From NCBI RefSeq assembly GCF_015767675.1, contig NZ_CP065217.1, positions 124,001 to 188,000 on the forward strand: a stretch of 64,000 bases of DNA, read 5' to 3'. Both the position numbers and the translations under genes were made by a program. The stretch is from Vibrio navarrensis. GTDB taxonomy: Bacteria > Pseudomonadota > Gammaproteobacteria > Enterobacterales > Vibrionaceae. A model generated the notes under the pieces. It searched no databases, had not been told where the DNA came from, and saw only the letters and a list, made by a program, of their open reading frames with translations. Shown in pieces: positions 48,965 through 57,474 of this stretch (positions within the stretch are counted from its first letter, which is position 1; each line of letters opens with the position of its first letter).

Positions 48965-50182
48965 TTATCCTTGGCTGGCCAGATAAGTGATCCAAGGGTT
49001 AACCACTTGGCGCATCTTCTCTGACTCGGCGGCACTTTTCATTGAGCGCAGCGCATTGAGCGCGTCGTTCATTTCGAAGTAGGCCATGCCGCGCACATAA
49101 TCGAGTTCCGCTTTCTGCTCTGCTTTGGCGTCGGCGGCCAGTTGCTGAGTAAACCCGGTAATGCTGGCGTACTGTTTGTTTTGTAACATCAAGCGCGCAA
49201 TGCGGATCTGGCTGTTGGCCGTTGGCGCGAGCGCATACGCCTCTTGATATGCGCTGATCGCTTTGTCCAGCTCTTTCGCTTGTTGCCAGAAGCTGGCTAG
49301 GCGATCGAGGTTTTCCTGATTGCGGGTGATGTTGCCTTTCTCCATCTCGCTTTGCAGCACTTTTGCGGCGCGATAAGGGATGTTTTGATAGGCGAGAAAG
49401 TTCACCAAGCGTAGGTACTCTTTCTCTTCTTCAAACAAGGCTTGCTTGTACGCCATTTCCAACGCGGCCAACGCATTGCGATCTTGATTCAGCTCTTGGT
49501 AGGTGCCAGAGAGTTGCATCCAGTAACGCTTTTTCTGCGGATAGAGGGTGGTTAAGGTTTTGAGCACCGCCGCCACCTCGTTCAGTTGCCCCAGCTCGTG
49601 ATACGAGGCCATCAGCAACATATACCAAGTCTCGCTTGGGTTTTTGCTCATGCTGATCGCTTGCTTGAGCGGTGCGATGGCGTTTTTGTAGTCGTCCATC
49701 TGCACATAGGCACTGGCTAAGGTGATGTAAGCGTGTGCTTGCGGTTTTTCATCGCTGGTTTTACCGATCTCAAACCAAGCTTTCATCGTCTCGACCGATT
49801 GCGCGTACTTATCCTCGGCTAAATACAACTGGGCTAAGCTGTAGCGCACTTGCTGCGCCACGGGCACTGGCAAGGCATCAAGCTTAAGCGACTCAGCAAA
49901 ATACTTTGCCGCATTAGTGTAGTCACTTTGCAGCGAGTACAAAAAGCCGGTTTGTTGTAGTAGCACCGCGCGGTCGTACTGCTTGGTGGTACCCTCTAGC
50001 GTGTCGGTGAGTTTTTCCAGTGCCGCTGGGTATTTTTCGGTGGCGATCAGCTCCTGCACTTTATTGACAATGCGGAAGGTGCGATCGGTCAGCTGCGGCG
50101 CTTCTTTTGCCTGAGCGGGTGCAAGCGCTGCACCCGCCACTAAGGTCACAGAAGCCAGCACACTGGTGAAGGATTTCATCAT
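48965..50182 (-). CDS. Periplasmic tetratricopeptide-repeat protein of the TonB cluster
   Basis: The 405-residue precursor has a signal peptide (SVLASVTLVAGAALAPAQA/KEAP) and about ten TPR-like helical pairs (KYPAALEKLTDTLEGTTKQY, NAAKYFAESLKLDALPVPVA, QALFEEEKEYLRLVNFLAYQ). A TPR protein is the last gene of the V. cholerae TonB2 operon too, where its exact role is unclear; it probably scaffolds the TonB complex in the periplasm. ATG 50182 follows AAGGAG; the frame is open upstream but overlaps tonB. Confidence 0.85.
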   Translation of the reverse strand: MMKSFTSVLASVTLVAGAALAPAQAKEAPQLTDRTFRIVNKVQELIATEKYPAALEKLTDTLEGTTKQYDRAVLLQQTGFLYSLQSDYTNAAKYFAESLKLDALPVPVAQQVRYSLAQLYLAEDKYAQSVETMKAWFEIGKTSDEKPQAHAYITLASAYVQMDDYKNAIAPLKQAISMSKNPSETWYMLLMASYHELGQLNEVAAVLKTLTTLYPQKKRYWMQLSGTYQELNQDRNALAALEMAYKQALFEEEKEYLRLVNFLAYQNIPYRAAKVLQSEMEKGNITRNQENLDRLASFWQQAKELDKAISAYQEAYALAPTANSQIRIARLMLQNKQYASITGFTQQLAADAKAEQKAELDYVRGMAYFEMNDALNALRSMKSAAESEKMRQVVNPWITYLASQG

Positions 50183-50192
50183 GGTGGACTCC

Positions 50193-50825
50193 TTAGTTGA
50201 TTGAGAACTCGATCTCTTGCGCCATGCGTGAGCTGACGGCTTTGCCATCGACCATTTTCGGCGTGAAGGTCCATTTGGCGACGGTTTTACGTGCCTCTTT
50301 GCCTAAATCGAGACGGCGTGGATCTTCTTCGAGGATCTTGATGTCTTCCACTGCGCCATGTTCGTTGACGGTGAATTCCAGCAATACCTTGCCTTTTTCC
50401 AAGCCCGCTTTGGCGGCTTTACGCGGCATTTGCGGTTGGAAGGTTGCTCTGGGTACTGGGCCGCTGTTGCCCGCGATTTGCGAACCGCCCCCTTGTGAGT
50501 AGTGGCCAAGAATCGAACCGCCAGTGACATTCACCGGAAGATCGAGCTTAGGCATATCCATCGGGATCTGTTCCATCACCGGCTTGACCGTCGACGTCAC
50601 CTTCATTTCTGGCGGTGGCGGCGGGCGTTTCGGTGGTGGCGGTTTCGGCAGTTCGCGTTTTTTCTCCTGTACTTTTTCTTCGGGTTTGACGCGAATGAAA
50701 TCGACCATGCGCAGATCGTCATTCGACGCCAGCTCGTGGCGCTCTTTATTTACCAGCTTGTCCATCCCCCAGAAGAGTCCGAGGGAGACAACGAGCGCCA
50801 GTGCAATGGAGGCCAGATAACGCAT
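50193..50825 (-). CDS. tonB: TonB energy transducer (TonB2/TonB3 type)
   Basis: TonB passes energy from the ExbB-ExbD motor to outer-membrane receptors. The 210-residue protein has an N-terminal anchor (SIALALVVSLGLFWGMDKL), a short proline stretch (PKPPPPKRPPPPPEMK, about 60-75) and the C-terminal TonB domain (AKAGLEKGKVLLEFTVNEHG through TFTPKMVDGKAV). The protein is smaller than E. coli TonB, as known for vibrio TonB2. AAGGA precedes ATG 50825, 4 bp after exbD. Confidence 0.92.
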   Translation of the reverse strand: MRYLASIALALVVSLGLFWGMDKLVNKERHELASNDDLRMVDFIRVKPEEKVQEKKRELPKPPPPKRPPPPPEMKVTSTVKPVMEQIPMDMPKLDLPVNVTGGSILGHYSQGGGSQIAGNSGPVPRATFQPQMPRKAAKAGLEKGKVLLEFTVNEHGAVEDIKILEEDPRRLDLGKEARKTVAKWTFTPKMVDGKAVSSRMAQEIEFSIN

Positions 50826-50829
50826 AGGC

Positions 50830-51237
50830 TTAATCCTTGTTGGTCGCGGCAATCGAGATGTTTGCCACACCGGCCATTCTTATCTGGTCCATCACTTTCA
50901 CCACCACGCCCGCGTTGGCTTCTTCGTCCGCTTGGATGACCACCGCGCCATCTGGGCTTTCGGCACGCAGACGTTCGACGTTGGCGCGCACCGCATCGAC
51001 TTCAACGCGACGTTTGTCAATCCAGACATCGCCCGCCGCGCCGACCGCGACCATGATGTTGCCTTTTTTGACCGTTTGCGCTGAGTTGGCGCTGGGGCGA
51101 TTGACATCAATCCCCGCCTCTTTAACAAAGGATGTAGTAACAATAAAGAAGATCAACATGATGAAAACGATGTCGAGCATCGGCGTCATATCGATCGCCA
51201 TCTCATCGCTGTTGTCGTTGCTATAGCGTCTTTTCAT
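50830..51237 (-). CDS. exbD: Biopolymer transport protein ExbD (TonB system)
   Basis: ExbD forms the dimer inside the ExbB pentamer and carries the proton-path aspartate. The 135-residue protein has one membrane segment with DMTPMLDIVFIMLIFFIVTT (Asp near residue 22) and a periplasmic domain (VQADEEANAGVVVKVMDQIR). It lies between exbB and tonB in one operon. Confidence 0.95.
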   Translation of the reverse strand: MKRRYSNDNSDEMAIDMTPMLDIVFIMLIFFIVTTSFVKEAGIDVNRPSANSAQTVKKGNIMVAVGAAGDVWIDKRRVEVDAVRANVERLRAESPDGAVVIQADEEANAGVVVKVMDQIRMAGVANISIAATNKD

Positions 51238-51308
51238 GACCTATACCTCTAATTCCGTTTATGAGCACAGGTGCCTTCGCGCGTTGTTCGCGGCCATGGC
51301 GCCCTGCA

Positions 51309-51836
51309 CTAGGCAATGTGTTTGAGCTTGTCTTCCAGCTTTTGCGTGGTGACTTTGGCTAAGTGATCCAGACGTGTACTGAAAAACAGTCCGGATAACG
51401 ACGCCACCATGCCCGCAAGGGTTGGAATGGTTGCCTTTGAGATCCCCGATGCCATAGCACGAGGGCTTCCTGTACCGACGATGGCCAAAATGTCGAAAAC
51501 CTGAATCATGCCCACCACCGTGCCAAGCAGGCCAAGTAGCGGACAGAGGGCGATCAGCACTTTGATGATCGGCAGCCCTTTTTTGTTTTCGATGTCCTGT
51601 TTGGAGACAATCTCCTGACGGATCATTTTGGCGTTCCAGCTTGTATGCTCTTCACGTCCTGACCAGAGCGTGACGGCTTTTCTCATCGCCCGTGGAGCCA
51701 CGGCAACGAAATAAAACCAACGCTCAAGCAGCACGACCCACAGCATGAAACTGAGGACAAAGATAGCGACCAATACATCGCCACCCATGCCCAAGAATCG
51801 TCTGATGGAGTCTAACTCTTCAATTAACCACCACAT
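51309..51836 (-). CDS. exbB: Biopolymer transport protein ExbB (TonB system)
   Basis: ExbB is the pentameric proton channel that energises TonB. The 175-residue protein shows three membrane segments (VLVAIFVLSFMLWVVLLERW, then KVLIALCPLLGLLGTVVGMI and GMVASLSGLFFST) typical of MotA/TolQ/ExbB proteins. It lies downstream of the TtpC gene by 9 bp, as in the vibrio TonB2 arrangement. Confidence 0.94.
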   Translation of the reverse strand: MWWLIEELDSIRRFLGMGGDVLVAIFVLSFMLWVVLLERWFYFVAVAPRAMRKAVTLWSGREEHTSWNAKMIRQEIVSKQDIENKKGLPIIKVLIALCPLLGLLGTVVGMIQVFDILAIVGTGSPRAMASGISKATIPTLAGMVASLSGLFFSTRLDHLAKVTTQKLEDKLKHIA

Positions 51837-51845
51837 GGCGCCTCC

Positions 51846-53207
51846 TTAGCGCTGCTCCGCGTGCAGTCTTTCCTGATAGCGCGCGATGAAGCCAGCGCTT
51901 TGCTCTTCCAGCATCTGTACCAGACGACGCCCTTTGCTGTGCACTAGGGTGTAGAGGAACAGCAGTGGAATGGCGACAACCAGACCGAGCATGGTGGTGA
52001 CCAGCGCTTCGGAAATACCGCCCGCCATCAGTTTTGGATCGCCAGTACCAAACAGCGTGATGGCTTGGAAAGTGCCGATCATGCCCATGACGGTACCCAG
52101 CAGGCCAAGCAGCGGTGCGACGGAGGCGAACAGCTTGATGGAGCCGATAAAGCGTTCGATTCGTGGTGCGTTGCGCAAAATGATTTCGTCTAGCTTGGCT
52201 TCCAGATCTTCGAGGTTATCCCCTTGGTGTTCTTGGTAAGCTTGGATCACTTCACCGAGCGGGTTGCCTGGGATCACTGCATCCGACTTCGCTTGGCGAC
52301 GCATTTTGCCACCCAATACCAGCAGGCGCAGGTAAGAGAAGAGGGCGATGAGAGCACCAATCAAGCCCATGGCGAGGATCACGTAACCGACGATGCCGCC
52401 TTGCTCGATGCGTTCTTGAACGGTTGGGCTTTGTACCAACAGTGAAAGGATCACGCCGCGTGAAGGGTCAATAAACAGCGGCTCGTAGTTGGCAGAGGCT
52501 TGTTCAAATCCGGCGACCAGACCAGTGATGTTGGCGCCGGGCTGACGAGAGAGCTCTTCGAATTTGCCGGTTTGCGGCACGTAGGTAACGTATTTGCCAT
52601 CGGCAATCGCGTTAAATTCGCCGACTAAAGTGACATCACGCACCGCTTCGTTGCCTTCGCCGTACACCACGGTCGCCGGGGTGGTTGAGGTTTCACCGGA
52701 GATGATGATCTGCTGCAAAATGGTATGCCAGAACGCTTCGAGCTCTTCGGTGGAAGGCAACTCTTTACTTTCGGCTAGCTTGGTCAGCAAAGCATCGCGC
52801 GCAGGAAACTGCACCGCGTTTTGCGAGGCATTAAACAGCCCCTTGAACTCGCCCGCGTATTGGCGCACCACGCCAAACATTTCACCCAGTGTGCCTGAGC
52901 GCTGACGCAGCGTTTCGCTCAGTTCAGTGAGTTTTTTGTCGTTGTTGTCAAAAGTGACTTTGAGCTGTTCGCCCAGTGCCGTTTCAGCTTTGAGCTGCGC
53001 TTTGGCTTGCTTGAGCAACTCGGCTTGTTGGTTGCGATCGGCCAGAAAAGCTTGCTCGCGCGCTTTGTTCTCTTTCGATTCAACGATGCTTTCCGATTTT
53101 ACCTCTTTGAGCAGATCGTTGAGTGATTTGGTGCTGTCAGCGTGCGCGGCTCCCGCAACGAGTAAGCTTGCCAATAGGGCCGCGGCGACGGTTTTGAATC
53201 CTTTCAT
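51846..53207 (-). CDS. ttpC: TtpC-like ExbB-family protein with long periplasmic domain
   Basis: TtpC is a vibrio-type extra component needed by TonB2-class systems. The 453-residue precursor has a signal peptide (TVAAALLASLLVAGAAHA/DST), a long coiled-coil periplasmic region (about 30-130, KAREQAFLADRNQQAELLKQ), and a C-terminal ExbB/TolQ part (FASVAPLLGLLGTVMGMIGT, LVTTMLGLVVAIPLLFLYTL) with three membrane segments. It follows the DUF3450 gene with a 1-bp overlap, matching the TonB2/TonB3 gene order. Confidence 0.9.
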   Translation of the reverse strand: MKGFKTVAAALLASLLVAGAAHADSTKSLNDLLKEVKSESIVESKENKAREQAFLADRNQQAELLKQAKAQLKAETALGEQLKVTFDNNDKKLTELSETLRQRSGTLGEMFGVVRQYAGEFKGLFNASQNAVQFPARDALLTKLAESKELPSTEELEAFWHTILQQIIISGETSTTPATVVYGEGNEAVRDVTLVGEFNAIADGKYVTYVPQTGKFEELSRQPGANITGLVAGFEQASANYEPLFIDPSRGVILSLLVQSPTVQERIEQGGIVGYVILAMGLIGALIALFSYLRLLVLGGKMRRQAKSDAVIPGNPLGEVIQAYQEHQGDNLEDLEAKLDEIILRNAPRIERFIGSIKLFASVAPLLGLLGTVMGMIGTFQAITLFGTGDPKLMAGGISEALVTTMLGLVVAIPLLFLYTLVHSKGRRLVQMLEEQSAGFIARYQERLHAEQR

Positions 53208-53974
53208 TATTTATTCTCCCCAGCGTAGACAGGCAGTTTGATCAGTGATGGTGGCGCCTGTTTCTTAGCAATACGGATCCCTTGCTGAACCGCAAGGCGG
53301 TAGCTTTCCGGCAGTTGTTCCCATTGGCGGGTCTGTTGGTTCCACATGCCGGTTTCAATGCCGTCTGGAGATTGGAACAAAAGCGCGGTGCGGCCAATGC
53401 GTAGGAAGTCGTAAGTCACCACTTCGCCGCCGCGATCAAGGCTGGCTTTGTAAGATTCAATTGAGCGTGAGAAGCCCTCTTCTATTTGGTACGCTTCCAT
53501 CACTTTACGGAATTTTTCCGAGGTGGTGACGTCGGCGCGGTCCATCAATTCACGCAATTCGTTGATGCGCTTGCGACGCTCTTTGCTTTGGAAAGGCAGA
53601 TCAAGCGTGACGAAATCGTCCAGTGCGTCGATCATCTTGAGGGTCAGAGGCACCACTTCCATCGCGGTTTGATCAATCTGGGCGATCTGTCGATTGAGCG
53701 AGTCCAGTTCGCTTTGCTGCGATTGAACCATGCGGTTAATCTGCTCGTTGTAGACTTTCATGCTGTCGACTTGACGCATGATGGCTTTGTATTCTGCCAG
53801 CATCGCTTCGGTGTTGTCAGCGTAGCCGTCGATTTTCTGTTGTGAGGCTTGTGCGGCTTTGTTGCTACCCGCTTGGGTGGAAATTACGCTGCCTGAATCA
53901 GCGGCCAACGCGCTGCCACTTACGGTCAGCATCGCGGCGGTGAGTGCACTTACGCCAAATTCCTTTAACGTCAT
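53207..53974 (-). CDS. DUF3450 family periplasmic protein
   Basis: The 255-residue precursor has a signal peptide (LTAAMLTVSGSALA/ADSG) followed by a long coiled-coil segment (ADNTEAMLAEYKAIMRQVDS and MVQSQQSELDSLNRQIAQID). DUF3450 proteins stand first in vibrio TonB2-class operons; their function is not established, but they probably help form the periplasmic TonB complex. AAAGGA precedes ATG 53974. It sits 71 bp downstream of the receptor gene. Confidence 0.88.
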   Translation of the reverse strand: MTLKEFGVSALTAAMLTVSGSALAADSGSVISTQAGSNKAAQASQQKIDGYADNTEAMLAEYKAIMRQVDSMKVYNEQINRMVQSQQSELDSLNRQIAQIDQTAMEVVPLTLKMIDALDDFVTLDLPFQSKERRKRINELRELMDRADVTTSEKFRKVMEAYQIEEGFSRSIESYKASLDRGGEVVTYDFLRIGRTALLFQSPDGIETGMWNQQTRQWEQLPESYRLAVQQGIRIAKKQAPPSLIKLPVYAGENK

Positions 53975-54045
53975 GGTTGCATCCTTTCGTGTTTTGTCAG
54001 TCGAAAAGGGCGCGGGAAACTCCCGCGCCAAATGGGTGAGTCCGA

Positions 54046-56646
54046 TTAGAAGTCGTAAGACGCTTCTACGTAGACCTGACGGCCAATCGGATCATCGTAT
54101 TCATCCGCGTAAAACGGTGAAGTGTCGCTCAATGGATCCTTTGGCGGTTCTTTGTCGAACAGGTTGATGATGCCCAAGGTCACACGGCCACTTTCGTTAA
54201 ACTGATACGAGGTGGTTAGATTCCAAGTGGTCATGCTCGAAATCTTGGTTTCGTAGCCTGCTTTCTTGGCGGCGTCACAACTTTTGAAGTAGTAGTCGTT
54301 GGCGTAGCCAGAACACATTTCATCACGGTATTTACCAAACAGGTTGACGTTGACATCTTGATACGCCCAGCCTAGGTTCAAGGTCGCGGTGTACTCTGGC
54401 ATGTACTCCATCTCGTCTTTGACTGGCTCTGAGCTGCTCTCTTGGTATTCCGCTTTGAGCAGTTTAGTGACCGAGACTTTGCTTGAGAAAGAGCCCATAT
54501 CATTGGTGTCGTAGGCGTAGCTGACCGACAAGTCGATGCCTGAACGGGTTTCAAACGCTTGGTTGACCGGGCCGTAGATTACTTTATCAATCGTGCCGTC
54601 TGGATTACGGATTACTTGCGTACCTGGGTATTTGCTCGGATCGTTGATCACGTCTTGGTAACTCGGCGCTTCAACTACGTCTTCCATCTTGATGTGATAC
54701 CAGTCGACGGTTACACCCAGATCGTCAACAGGCTCCCACGCCAAACCAAGGTTGATGTTGGTACTGGTCTCTTCTTTCAGTTCAGGGTTTGGACCGTTGA
54801 CCGTATCAAAGTGTTGAGTCGAACATTCTGGAATATTCTCATTTGGGCCAGTCCCGCCCACCGAAGCACACAGTGCTGGGTCAAAACCAGAACCAAAGCC
54901 ACGCGTCTCATTGCCAAAAAGACGTTTCAAATCTGGCGCGCGGAAACCTAAACCGTAGCTACCACGCAGCAGGAGAGTGTCGGTTGGACGATACGCCAGC
55001 GAGACTTTCGGGGTGAACGCACCGCCAGTGGCAGAATCATCAAAGTAGTGATCGTAGCGGCCAGCCACAGTCAGTTCTAACTCTTCGAGAATCGGGATCA
55101 GCAGCTCCGCGCCAAGACCAACTTGGTCACGCTCGCCACCGCCAGAAGTACCGCCAAGGCCAGAGAAGCCGCCTGCGGCAGTCACGGCATCGGTTTTTTC
55201 GTTGTAGTCGGTGCGGTTCCATTCGCCGTAGACAGAGAAGCCTGACATACCCGCGGGCATTTCAAACAGTTCGCCCGCGATGGATCCGTTGATCGAGTAC
55301 AGTTTAGAGTACGCTTCTTTGCTTGACGTACCAGTATACTTGGCGACATTTTCCGCTGAGATGGTGTCCAGCAGGTCAATTTCGCCGTTTTGCACCGCTT
55401 GATCCATGGTGGTGTACACCGCCGGATTGTCGGTATCGACGTTTTGCTGTGAGAAGCTAGCGTACAGTTCCCAGTCGTAGGCATCAGCAAGCAGGCCGGT
55501 CAGACCCGCCGTCACACCAAATGCGGTCGCTTCGGTATTGCTCTCACGTGGGCCAAATTCGACCAAACGGCGAGTATATTCCCCTTCGCCGCGGTTCACA
55601 CCATTGACGGTGTGTGTCGCGTCCACTTCAACCGAGTAAGGGTTGGGTTCGAAGAGTGACTCGGTGGATTTGTAGCTAAAACGTGCTTCCGCCATGGCGG
55701 TCAAGTTATCGTCGATATCTTTCTCACCACGCAGCAGCAAATCAGCTTGTTTATTTTCTGGCTTCAATGTGCGGTATGCCGCGCGGTTGACGCCACAGCG
55801 ACCATTAGGAAGAACAATGGCATGCTCACCAACAACTTCACTACAGGACTTACCGATATCGGTAGGAGTTAAGTTCGGCCCGTTTTTGGCGATAAAGTTA
55901 GCGCCGTAGCTTGAGTAACCACTGAATGCCGAGCGATCGGAAGCGTCGTCACCAGCCCAACTGCGATCTTTTTGCATCAGCATTTCGTTGCTGGCTAACT
56001 GGGCGACAAACAGAATGCGCGTGTCGTCCATGTCTTTACCCGCGACGATGTCGACACGACCATTTTGATAGCCGCCTTCGGTGGCGTCGCCGTAACGCGC
56101 TTTGACTGACACGCCATCAAAGTCTTTCTTCATGATGAAGTTGACCACCCCACCAATCGCATCCGAACCGTAGATCGCCGAACCTGAGTCGGTCATCACT
56201 TCGACACGCTCAATCGCCGCAATCGGGATCTGACCGATGTCTTGGAAGTTGGATACGCCGTTCTCTGCCAACGGATACTGTGGCATACGACGACCGTCTA
56301 TCAGGATCAGTGTGCGAGAAGCACCTAGGCCACGCAGGTTGACCGACTGGGCCGCAGGCGTGAAGGAGAAGGAGTTGGTTTGTGCCAACGCGCCGCCGGT
56401 GTTTTGCGTCAAGCTGTTGAGAATATCTTGCGCGCTGTTAAATCCTTTTGCCGCAATATCCTTGCTGGTGATGACAGTGACAGGTGACGGACCTTCCATC
56501 TGCGTGGTTGAGATCCGTGAACCCGTGACTTTCATTTTCTGTAGTTGCTCGACTTGCTGCTCTTCTGCGAAAGCGAGTGGTGACAGCGATGCTGTTCCTA
56601 GGGCAAGACTGATCGCAACCGATAAGGCTGTTGTGTTTTTGTACAT
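54046..56646 (-). CDS. TonB-dependent outer-membrane receptor
   Basis: The 866-residue precursor has a signal peptide (AISLALGTASLSPLAFA/EEQQ), a plug domain beginning KMKVTGSRISTTQMEGPSPV with SVNLRGLGASRTLILIDGRR and GSAIYGSDAIGGVVNFIMKK, and a 22-strand barrel ending in aromatic YVEASYDF. No typical TonB box (ETVVV type) is clear; QLQKMKV may serve. The SRI-type plug and long barrel recall peptide or carbohydrate receptors more than siderophore ones. Two Cys pairs occur in the barrel. GGAG precedes ATG 56646. It lies upstream of a TonB module and opposite a peptide ABC importer, so a peptide-like ligand is plausible. Confidence 0.9.
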   Translation of the reverse strand: MYKNTTALSVAISLALGTASLSPLAFAEEQQVEQLQKMKVTGSRISTTQMEGPSPVTVITSKDIAAKGFNSAQDILNSLTQNTGGALAQTNSFSFTPAAQSVNLRGLGASRTLILIDGRRMPQYPLAENGVSNFQDIGQIPIAAIERVEVMTDSGSAIYGSDAIGGVVNFIMKKDFDGVSVKARYGDATEGGYQNGRVDIVAGKDMDDTRILFVAQLASNEMLMQKDRSWAGDDASDRSAFSGYSSYGANFIAKNGPNLTPTDIGKSCSEVVGEHAIVLPNGRCGVNRAAYRTLKPENKQADLLLRGEKDIDDNLTAMAEARFSYKSTESLFEPNPYSVEVDATHTVNGVNRGEGEYTRRLVEFGPRESNTEATAFGVTAGLTGLLADAYDWELYASFSQQNVDTDNPAVYTTMDQAVQNGEIDLLDTISAENVAKYTGTSSKEAYSKLYSINGSIAGELFEMPAGMSGFSVYGEWNRTDYNEKTDAVTAAGGFSGLGGTSGGGERDQVGLGAELLIPILEELELTVAGRYDHYFDDSATGGAFTPKVSLAYRPTDTLLLRGSYGLGFRAPDLKRLFGNETRGFGSGFDPALCASVGGTGPNENIPECSTQHFDTVNGPNPELKEETSTNINLGLAWEPVDDLGVTVDWYHIKMEDVVEAPSYQDVINDPSKYPGTQVIRNPDGTIDKVIYGPVNQAFETRSGIDLSVSYAYDTNDMGSFSSKVSVTKLLKAEYQESSSEPVKDEMEYMPEYTATLNLGWAYQDVNVNLFGKYRDEMCSGYANDYYFKSCDAAKKAGYETKISSMTTWNLTTSYQFNESGRVTLGIINLFDKEPPKDPLSDTSPFYADEYDDPIGRQVYVEASYDF

Positions 56647-56705
56647 CCTTGTTGCTCCGTTTTCATTATTTCCTATGTTTTGTGGTCTAAAAATGACCAA
56701 ATGTG

Positions 56706-56726
56706 ACGTTAATATTTCGTTAACGT
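56706..56726. promoter_or_regulatory. Perfect dyad upstream of the TonB-dependent receptor
   Basis: ACGTTAA (56706-56712) and TTAACGT (56720-56726) form a perfect 7-bp inverted repeat with a 7-bp spacer, 60 bp upstream of the receptor start. Probable operator; the binding protein is unknown. Confidence 0.6.
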
Positions 56727-57039
56727 TGCGCGACAGATATACATGATGTGGATTTTAGAAGTCAAACCAGTGAGATTAGCGGGGTGTAAGCTGTAAAAAA
56801 TATGTAAAATTTTATAATGGAGTGTTTTTATCGAGAGAATTGTCTATAAAAAACGCATTCGATAACGAATAATTTCAATAAAACAGTGTATTTTGTGTTT
56901 TTCTTAACCAGTAACGCCATATGTTGCTGATGATCGTTTAGTGGGTGAATTTACCTTGGAAAACGATTGTCTATAGAATATTACTCTGATTGCATTGGGT
57001 GGCTGCTTTTCTCAGCATAAGCTTGCGGTGAGTCGAGTG

Positions 57040-57068
57040 GTATCAAATTATGATACGCCTGTTGATAC
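57040..57068. promoter_or_regulatory. GTATCA/TGATAC dyad with extra half-site
   Basis: GTATCA-N5-TGATAC (57040-57056) is a perfect dyad, and TGATAC recurs at 57063-57068, 12 bp on. This is a candidate operator for either direction. Confidence 0.5.
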
Positions 57069-57399
57069 AAGAGCTCATGCTCATTTATAGTGTTTCATTG
57101 CCCACGCGAAAGGTGTCTTTTTATACTTAATTTTTGCGTTTTTATGTAGTGTTAGAGCTCTAAACCAATCGGAATGATGTTCTGTAGTTGCAAAAAAACT
57201 GGATTTTTATTTTTTTTACCAGCAGGGATACAGAAGGTTGAGAGTGTCGGTAGTTTGTCATGTTTTGGCGATAAACACTTGAAGCTTTGCGGATTTCGAT
57301 ATAAATATGGCGCTGATTATCGGGTGCCAGAGTCGAAAACCAGAGATTGAGGCTGTTTAGGATGAACACTTCGACAGGTTTAGCGGTCTATCGTTCATT

Positions 57400-57415
57400 C
57401 CACACATCGGTGTGG
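57400..57415 (+). promoter_or_regulatory. Hairpin upstream of yejB-like gene
   Basis: CCACAC and GTGTGG pair around ATCG, followed by a T-rich stretch (TTTCATTGTTTTCCTTATTT). It is 60 bp before the permease gene and could act as an attenuator or leader structure. Confidence 0.45.
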
Positions 57416-57474
57416 ATGCTTTCATTGTTTTCCTTATTTGCCGATTCTGCACAGTGACATGGAGTGAGTTGTAT

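Larger units (their letters stand above)
56647..57474. other. Long non-coding region between the receptor and the peptide importer
   Basis: This 828-bp AT-rich divergent region has no gene with a plausible ribosome site. It holds several dyads: ACGTTAA-N7-TTAACGT at 56706-56726, ATTCG-N4-CGAAT at 56857-56870, GTATCA-N5-TGATAC at 57040-57056, TTAGAGCTCTAA at 57152-57163 and a hairpin at 57400-57415. ATTGTCTATA occurs at 56839 and 56966. No Fur box was found. Confidence 0.7.

Noticed and set aside
56647..57474. Fur box upstream of the TonB receptor
   Set aside because: No segment approaches the 19-bp GATAAT-type Fur consensus, so iron control is not supported by sequence.
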